Assembly (NCBI RefSeq): GCF_902459555.1
Contig: NZ_CABPSM010000009.1
Span: 62,001 to 126,000 of the forward strand
Origin: Pandoraea horticolens
GTDB lineage: Bacteria; Pseudomonadota; Gammaproteobacteria; Burkholderiales; Burkholderiaceae
Reading direction: 5' to 3'
Length of the DNA stretch: 64,000 nucleotides
Positions 59,611-64,000 of the stretch are shown piece after piece. The notes below the pieces were generated by a model, which was not told where the DNA came from, ran no database searches, and saw nothing but the letters and a program-made list of their open reading frames with translations. The position numbers were made by a program, and so were the translations under genes. Every line of letters begins with the position of its first letter. Position 1 is the stretch's first letter.

Positions 59611-59802
59611 TTATGACGCCTGGAACGAAAAACTCACGACCCGTTGTCGTCGGGACGATCGTCCGCCTTCCTCCTCCCACACGCGAACTGCCGCCTGATA
59701 CAGATCTCGCTCCTGTCTGATCAGAGACAGTCGCGTCTCGCGGATTGCCAAATGCAGCGCAATCATTCGCTTGCTTAAGTGTTTGTGGTCTCTCATGGTC
59801 AT
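59611..59802 (-). CDS. Small hypothetical protein, 63 residues
   Basis: Helical and basic, with 'RMIALHLAIRETRLSLIRQE' and then 'RDLYQAAVRVWEEEGGRSSR'. The second segment is duplicated as a remnant at 10629-10688, which suggests that it belongs to a real gene family. The ribosome site is weak; the ATG at 59796 is an alternative start. No function can be assigned. Confidence 0.5.
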   Translation of the reverse strand: MTMRDHKHLSKRMIALHLAIRETRLSLIRQERDLYQAAVRVWEEEGGRSSRRQRVVSFSFQAS

Positions 59803-60049
59803 TGTCCACGCCTGTGATTTTCAGGCCTTGATATGAATGAATTCACGTCCTGAGTCTCCATCACGCTTTTCACGATAAGCAAAGCCGCGACGATGGTCGG
59901 TACGTGAGCGTACGAAGCGAGAGACTTGCAGGGCACCGGCCTCGTGTCTGATATCGAACAGACGCTGAAACCAGCGTTCACCATACTTTGATCGAAGAGC
60001 TTGGCAATCACGTCGCGCTCTTCAGCGTACAACTCCTAGTGGAGGTCAT

Positions 60050-60253
60050 ATGAAATACGCCCCCTACCGAGAGTGGGAGCTGTCTCCCCTCTACAAACTT
60101 ACCGAACCTTTGAGAAACGCCGCCGTGATCGCCGAAATCCGGCGTGCCGAAGCTACGGGTGAACATGACACACGTCTTCCCGTCACGGTCGATGAGGGCC
60201 CGAACGCTATGGTGGTGCTCTCGGGCCCCACCCGTACGGTGAAACGTTGCTGA
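60050..60253 (+). CDS. Small hypothetical protein, 67 residues
   Basis: ATG at 60050 preceded by GTGGAGG at good distance. The protein begins MKYAPYREWELSPLYKLTEP and is soluble, with a short helical centre and a beta-rich end. No family is recognised. It converges with the NRAMP gene. The 247-bp gap upstream (59803-60049) shows no gene. Confidence 0.5.
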   Translation: MKYAPYREWELSPLYKLTEPLRNAAVIAEIRRAEATGEHDTRLPVTVDEGPNAMVVLSGPTRTVKRC

Positions 60254-60402
60254 TCGACAGGATTCAATGGCTTGGCCATTCACCGGTTCTCGTGGCAGAG
60301 TGCATCGCCATCGACAGCTATCGTGCGATTGGCGAGTATCCGGGGGAGCAAGATCCGACGACGCATCGCTTGATGGAGCATTCTTGCAGACTCGCCGCCG
60401 TC

Positions 60403-61722
60403 TCACCGTCCCCACGTGGCGAACATCACGACGACGGCGCTGGCCATTGTGCCCGTGGCCAGCCACCCCAGCGCCTTGAGACGCAAGCCTATCGTGAATT
60501 TCCCCATGACGTCGGGCCTTGCCGCGATCAGCATCACGATCACCATGATCGGGACGGCAATCACACCGTTGATCACGGCGCTCCAGAAAAGCGCTTTGAT
60601 GGGGTCGATGGGGGTGAAATTCAGTGCGACGCCGAGCAGGATCGCGAGCGTCAATATGACGTAGAAGCCCCGTGCCTGCATGACTTCGCGCCCGAGGCCC
60701 ATGCGCCACTGGAAGGCCTCGGCCACCGCGTAGGCAGACGCCCCCGCCAGCACAGGCACTGCCAACAAACCACATCCGATAATGCCAGCGGAAAACAGCA
60801 GGAAGGCAAATTCCCCAGCCAGAGGGCGAAGCGCGGCGGCCGCCTGTGTCGAGGTCTGGATATCTCTGACCCCATGCTGATATAGCGTGACTGCCGCCGT
60901 CAATATGATGAAGAAGGCGATCACGTTCGAGAACGCCATACCGATATAGGTGTCGAGCCTGATGCGCCGCAAAGTTCGCCAAGCCTGCGATGGCGCCTTG
61001 ATAAGCGGCTCCTGCCCCTCTGTTGCGCGTTGAACTTCGACTTCCTGAGAGGCTTGCCAGAAGAACATGTAAGGGCTGATGGTCGTGCCGAATACCGCGA
61101 CTATTGCCACGATGTAGCCAACATTGAATGACACATCAGGCACCACCGTCCGATACAGCACGGCCCCCCACGAAACTTTGACGCTGAAAGTGGTAGCGAC
61201 ATAAGCGAGCAGCGCCAGCGTCAGCGCCTTGAGAATCGGAGCGTAACGTGGAAACGGTATGAAGACCTGCAACGTGAGCGAAACCACGCCGAACGCAACC
61301 GCGTACCAGACCGCCGGGCCACCGATCAGCAGCTTCAATGCCGCGCCCATCGCACCGACATCCGCTGCGATGTTGATCGTATTGGCCACGAGCAGGAGTC
61401 CGACGAGGACATACAGGATCCAGGCGGGGTAGTGCTTGCGAACGTTTGCAGCGATACCGTCACCGGTAACGCGTCCGATTTGGGCGCTAACGATCTGAAT
61501 CCCGATCATGAACGGATAGGTGAGCAAAGCCGTCCACAACAAGCCATACCCGAATGCAGCGCCCACCTGCGAGTAGGTGGCAACGCCGCTCGGGTCATCG
61601 TCTGCCGCGCCAGTAATCAGGCCGGGGCCCAGCTTCTCCCAAAGCGATTGATTCTTATGGAGTGCAATGCGATCTAGAGGCACGATACCCGCCGAGAGAG
61701 ACTGACCCGTTGTCTGCGTCAC
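60403..61722 (-). CDS. NRAMP-family divalent metal transporter (divergent)
   Basis: About 439 residues with 11 membrane segments. It has the same altered metal motifs as the paralog at 27046 ('GAADDDPSGVATYSQVG' in helix 1, 'GTTISPYMFFWQASQEVE' in helix 6), so both differ from Mn/Fe NRAMPs. The start is uncertain: no ATG lies near the N-terminus, a GTG at 61722 gives the usual length, and the frame continues to a TTG at 61770 inside a hairpin. No clear ribosome site. Confidence 0.85.
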   Translation of the reverse strand: MTQTTGQSLSAGIVPLDRIALHKNQSLWEKLGPGLITGAADDDPSGVATYSQVGAAFGYGLLWTALLTYPFMIGIQIVSAQIGRVTGDGIAANVRKHYPAWILYVLVGLLLVANTINIAADVGAMGAALKLLIGGPAVWYAVAFGVVSLTLQVFIPFPRYAPILKALTLALLAYVATTFSVKVSWGAVLYRTVVPDVSFNVGYIVAIVAVFGTTISPYMFFWQASQEVEVQRATEGQEPLIKAPSQAWRTLRRIRLDTYIGMAFSNVIAFFIILTAAVTLYQHGVRDIQTSTQAAAALRPLAGEFAFLLFSAGIIGCGLLAVPVLAGASAYAVAEAFQWRMGLGREVMQARGFYVILTLAILLGVALNFTPIDPIKALFWSAVINGVIAVPIMVIVMLIAARPDVMGKFTIGLRLKALGWLATGTMASAVVVMFATWGR

Positions 61723-61764
61723 GTTAAATAAGTTTGACGATCTCGTCGGTACGCTATCGGACAA

Positions 61765-61785
61765 GGGCAAAGACGGTCTTTGCCC
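61765..61785. repeat. Perfect hairpin at the 5' end of the NRAMP gene
   Basis: GGGCAAAGAC, one G, then GTCTTTGCCC: 10-bp arms around a single base, lying about 45 bp upstream of the proposed NRAMP start. It may be an operator (a palindrome for a metal regulator) or an mRNA hairpin. Confidence 0.6.
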
Positions 61786-61865
61786 GGTGTCGGGGGGGCG
61801 GGCGCTATTGGCGCTCGAATCATCGAACTCACTTACGTTTTGTATGGCAACGAACTGGCTTTGAC

Positions 61866-62150
61866 CTAGTCAAGCTGAGGTTCGAGCGAACGCCCGAGAC
61901 GTGAAATCTCGTAAGAGACTGCAACGAGGGCGGTGCTCACGACGGTGCGATTGATAAAGCCGTTGTATTCAAGGCGACGTAGGCACTGCGTTAGTGCTTT
62001 TTGCGTAACGCCGGGGTTTGCCCGACGTATGACTTTCGATGCATGGCTGGCGACACAAGGAAGACCGCTGTTCGAAAGCGCGCGAAACACCAAGAGTTCG
62101 TCGATTGCTCTGAGATAGCTCCCTTGGCGGCAGTGCGTCTTGATCTCGAT
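61866..62150 (-). pseudogene. Truncated HxlR-family regulator
   Basis: The minus strand encodes 'YLRAIDELLVFRALSNSG', then 'NPGVTQKALTQCLRRLEYNGFINRTV' and 'VSYEISRLGRSLEP', which is the winged-helix core of HxlR/MarR-like regulators. The N-terminal Cys-containing region is damaged, and no sensible start or ribosome site is found, so I call it a remnant. The rest of the gap to 62459 shows nothing convincing. Confidence 0.6.
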
Positions 62151-62459
62151 ATGGCGGATGAACAGCTCAGCCCCGTAAGGGCTTCAATTCCGCTCAGATC
62201 AAGGCGCCCAGTAAGCCAGTCACACGTTTCGTCAGCGGCTGAGTCGATACCGGATTGTTGCGATCGACATCCCTGCCGAGACGAAGTCGATCGTCCAGTA
62301 ACAATTTGAAACCTTGATCCTGCGATCGTTACTCGAATTCCCTTGGCCCCTGCGGAACGGAGTTCATATAGTCTTGATAGCGACAACCGGCGTCTGGCCG
62401 GGGATGTCGCGTCCGCCCCCGTGGGGCATTCGATCATTCCCTTTGCACAAAGGTGTTCC

Positions 62460-62849
62460 ATGGACGTTCAGCAACTGGTTTCCGAATTTCTCGCCTCCGA
62501 GCATGGCAACCAGGCAACGCAGGCCTTGGCGGCCCAAGGCATCAGCGGCGACGATGCACAACAAATGTTGAGTCAGGCGGCCGAAGCCGCTCACAGCAGC
62601 GCCGACGAACAAAGCGGCGGTTTGATGGGTGAACATTCGGGGAAGAGTTTTCTCGCGGGGTTTGCGGCTGGTCTGGTGCGCGGCGACGGCTTCTTCAAGT
62701 CACTGGAGGACGGTGGGGCAGGGATGCTGTCCGGCCGGGTCGCCGAAGCGTTGGCGAGCCGGATGGGCATTGATCCGTCGACGGCTTCGACCGTCGCAGC
62801 CGCCGCAACGCCCTATATCTTGGCGTTCATGAAGGAGAAATTCGCTTAA
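62460..62849 (+). CDS. DUF937 (YidB-like) protein
   Basis: A 129-residue protein beginning MDVQQLVSEFLASEHGNQAT, with 'GISGDDAQQMLSQAAEAA' and a Gly/Ala-rich helical C-terminal half ('GMLSGRVAEALASRMGIDPSTAS'). This resembles the YidB/DUF937 family. Function unknown. ATG at 62460 with AAAGG upstream. An intrinsic terminator follows 60 bp after the stop. Confidence 0.75.
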   Translation: MDVQQLVSEFLASEHGNQATQALAAQGISGDDAQQMLSQAAEAAHSSADEQSGGLMGEHSGKSFLAGFAAGLVRGDGFFKSLEDGGAGMLSGRVAEALASRMGIDPSTASTVAAAATPYILAFMKEKFA

Positions 62850-62909
62850 GCTCAGCACTGGATCGCGCAGCGAAACCGGAGCGTTCTTTTCTTGCGAGCG
62901 GGTGTTAAC

Positions 62910-62934
62910 AGGGCTGTCTCAGACAGCCCTTTTT
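62910..62934 (+). terminator. Rho-independent terminator
   Basis: AGGGCTGTCT, one C, AGACAGCCCT and then TTTTC: perfect 10-bp arms with a T run, downstream of the DUF937 gene. Confidence 0.85.
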
Positions 62935-62955
62935 CGTTAGCGGCCGCCACACGGC

Positions 62956-63030
62956 TTACCCTCGCGGCATTGCGCGGATCATCTTCCGGTTCAGCATCAG
63001 CGGATTGACATCGATGGCAATGCCGAGAGA
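62956..63030 (-). pseudogene. Possible C-terminal remnant of an APC permease
   Basis: The minus strand reads 'LGIAIDVNPLMLNRKMIRAM' and stops after P-R-G. It resembles the last residues of the frameshifted permease ('IVIGAIPLLLNRKRIWSMRAG'). Only the tail is present. Low confidence because the match is short. Confidence 0.35.
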
Positions 63031-63032
63031 TT

Positions 63033-63090
63033 TCAAACCCGCTCCGATTGTATACCGGCGTACTGCTTCTTCCACCGGTAGAACATCCAC
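63033..63090 (-). pseudogene. Remnant of IS3-family OrfA
   Basis: The minus strand encodes 'FYRWKKQYAGIQSERV', matching 'FYRWKKQYAGMQSDQV' of the complete OrfA at 49934. It is flanked upstream by A+T-rich non-coding sequence (63110-63200). It is a fragment of a related element in a decayed segment. The gap 62935-63445 otherwise holds nothing recognisable. Confidence 0.65.
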
Positions 63091-63445
63091 TCATCCACGA
63101 CCGAACATAAGAAGAACATCAAAGTGGCCATACAGAATATTTTTGAAATAAATAATATTAAGTCCTCTTTGAGTGTGTGAATATGCGGAGCAGATATGCA
63201 GTTGAAAATCAATGGAGATCGTTTTTGGGAGCGCCTGATGCGCCTCGGAGACATCGGCGATAATTCATAAAGGGCGCGGATTATTCGATAGTCGTGTTCG
63301 CGGGGCACGGGGGATATGTCACGAGCAAAAGGACGACGATGCGGCAACAGCGAGCTAACGTCGCTGTGGGCGAGTGCATGTTGACGTTAGGCGCATCTCC
63401 TCCCACACGGTCATCATCGATGCGTGCCGGAAGCCGGTCAAGATC

Positions 63446-63759
63446 TGAACCTTCTACATCAGCGGGTTGACTCATCAGCGACGGAAGCCTTTTGGCACCA
63501 AATTGGGAAGGCTTATCCAAGGCAAACCCCTTATTTGAACCTCAACAACGCAGCAGTTAGTCCACCTCCACGTGACGTTGAGGCCGTGATTGTCAAGACC
63601 TATCGCTTCGTCAGTGAGAATCCGGACGTCAACATGTGGGAGCGACTTGACGCGTAAATTCCCGCGATGAAGGCGCAGCTATCCCCGCATGTCTACATCC
63701 AGAAGGAAGATCTAGACCTGTTCACCAATGCACTCTCGGCAGTGGTCCGGCGCGCTTAG
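63446..63759 (+). pseudogene. Class V aminotransferase with large internal deletion
   Basis: The first part encodes 'EAFWHQIGKAYPRQTPYLNL' and 'NNAAVSPPPRDVEAVIVKTY' and stops after 'NMWERLDA'. This is the N-terminus of an isopenicillin-N-epimerase-like PLP enzyme. After the stop, a second frame (63667-63759) gives 'HVYIQKEDLDLFTNALSAVV', the C-terminal end of the same family. The roughly 300 central residues, including the PLP lysine, are missing. Sequence from 63760 to 64000 shows no recognisable gene. Confidence 0.6.
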
Positions 63760-64000
63760 ATGACACGTCGGAGATCCATGAAAAAGCAGCAGAACTGGAG
63801 AAAAGGAGGAAACGAGGTGGGCTAGTTGGGAAGCCCAAGGCCGTCGCACCCGAGTATCGCTTCGCGGTCTACCAACGTCTGCGAGCAACAAAGACGTCTA
63901 CCAGGACGCGGCGGGGTTCTCCGGTTCTGCAAGGCTATTTTGAGAACGGCAAGCGAAGGTAGGAAAAGATGGAAAAAAGACGCCTGACATCAGTATCGCC

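Noticed and set aside
59828-59841. FNR-like TTGATATGAATGAA
   Set aside because: A core base of the right half is wrong and it lies too close to the only nearby gene to act as an activator site.
1-64000. CRISPR arrays, tRNA/rRNA genes, prophage or conjugation genes
   Set aside because: I saw no regularly spaced repeats, no recognisable tRNA/rRNA sequence and no phage or conjugation proteins; a tRNA scan would be needed to exclude small ones.

Overview
The window reads as a high-G+C betaproteobacterial chromosome segment, most likely Burkholderiaceae and, judging from remembered protein resemblance, probably Pandoraea. That is inference; no database search was possible. Almost all of it is conventional bacterial coding sequence. 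There is one complete IS3-family element, no CRISPR array, and no rRNA or tRNA gene that I could recognise.

Layout. 0-8 kb: a carbon module on the minus strand (gnd, tkt, pgm, with tal nearby), with small stress-type proteins (DUF3309, CsbD) between. 8-14 kb: small exported proteins, a Crp/Fnr-type regulator, a frameshifted amino-acid permease, a DUF1488 protein and a beta-CASP metallo-beta-lactamase nuclease. 14-44 kb: a dense stress island. It holds six intact universal stress proteins plus one broken one, a four-cysteine FNR oxygen sensor, two NarL-type response regulators, a CHASE-PAS histidine kinase, two alcohol dehydrogenases, an AMP/thymidine-phosphorylase-like enzyme overlapping a PRPP synthetase gene, a phasin-like protein, an Acg-type nitroreductase, an NRAMP-like transporter, BON and pyridoxamine-oxidase-like proteins, an MgtC/DUF4010 protein, Hsp20, DUF883, a polysaccharide deacetylase/DUF4015 pair, a BCAM0308-family protein, a SagB-type nitroreductase, a rhomboid protease, a CBS remnant, a phosphoribosyltransferase and a damaged ABC transporter. 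44.5-49.5 kb: an ordinary LysR/porin/amidohydrolase/MFS catabolic cluster. 49.5-51.1 kb: a transporter remnant and the IS3 element. 51-55 kb: an LpxL-like acyltransferase and a Fur-type TonB siderophore receptor. 55-62.9 kb: an AI-2E family transporter and more small envelope/stress proteins (BON, SYLF, collagen-like, PRC-barrel, a second NRAMP, DUF937). 62.9-64 kb: decayed sequence (IS, permease and aminotransferase fragments).

How it works together. The 14-44 kb island matches in content the low-oxygen-activated (lxa) locus described in Burkholderia cenocepacia and, by convergence, the mycobacterial DosR dormancy regulon. Its intergenic regions hold at least nine TTGA-N6-TCAA palindromes, two of them perfect FNR sites (TTGAT-N4-ATCAA), plus weaker relatives. 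Several lie about 40.5-41.5 or 60.5-61.5 bp from a plausible -10 element. The encoded FNR has the E. coli cysteine spacing and the E--SR recognition helix that reads this sequence. I infer an FNR-driven anoxia/persistence regulon. Two items look new: a candidate FNR-driven small RNA (about 24885-25017), and repeated internal-deletion damage (USP, ABC permease, aminotransferase, CBS protein), which suggests that the island is being trimmed.
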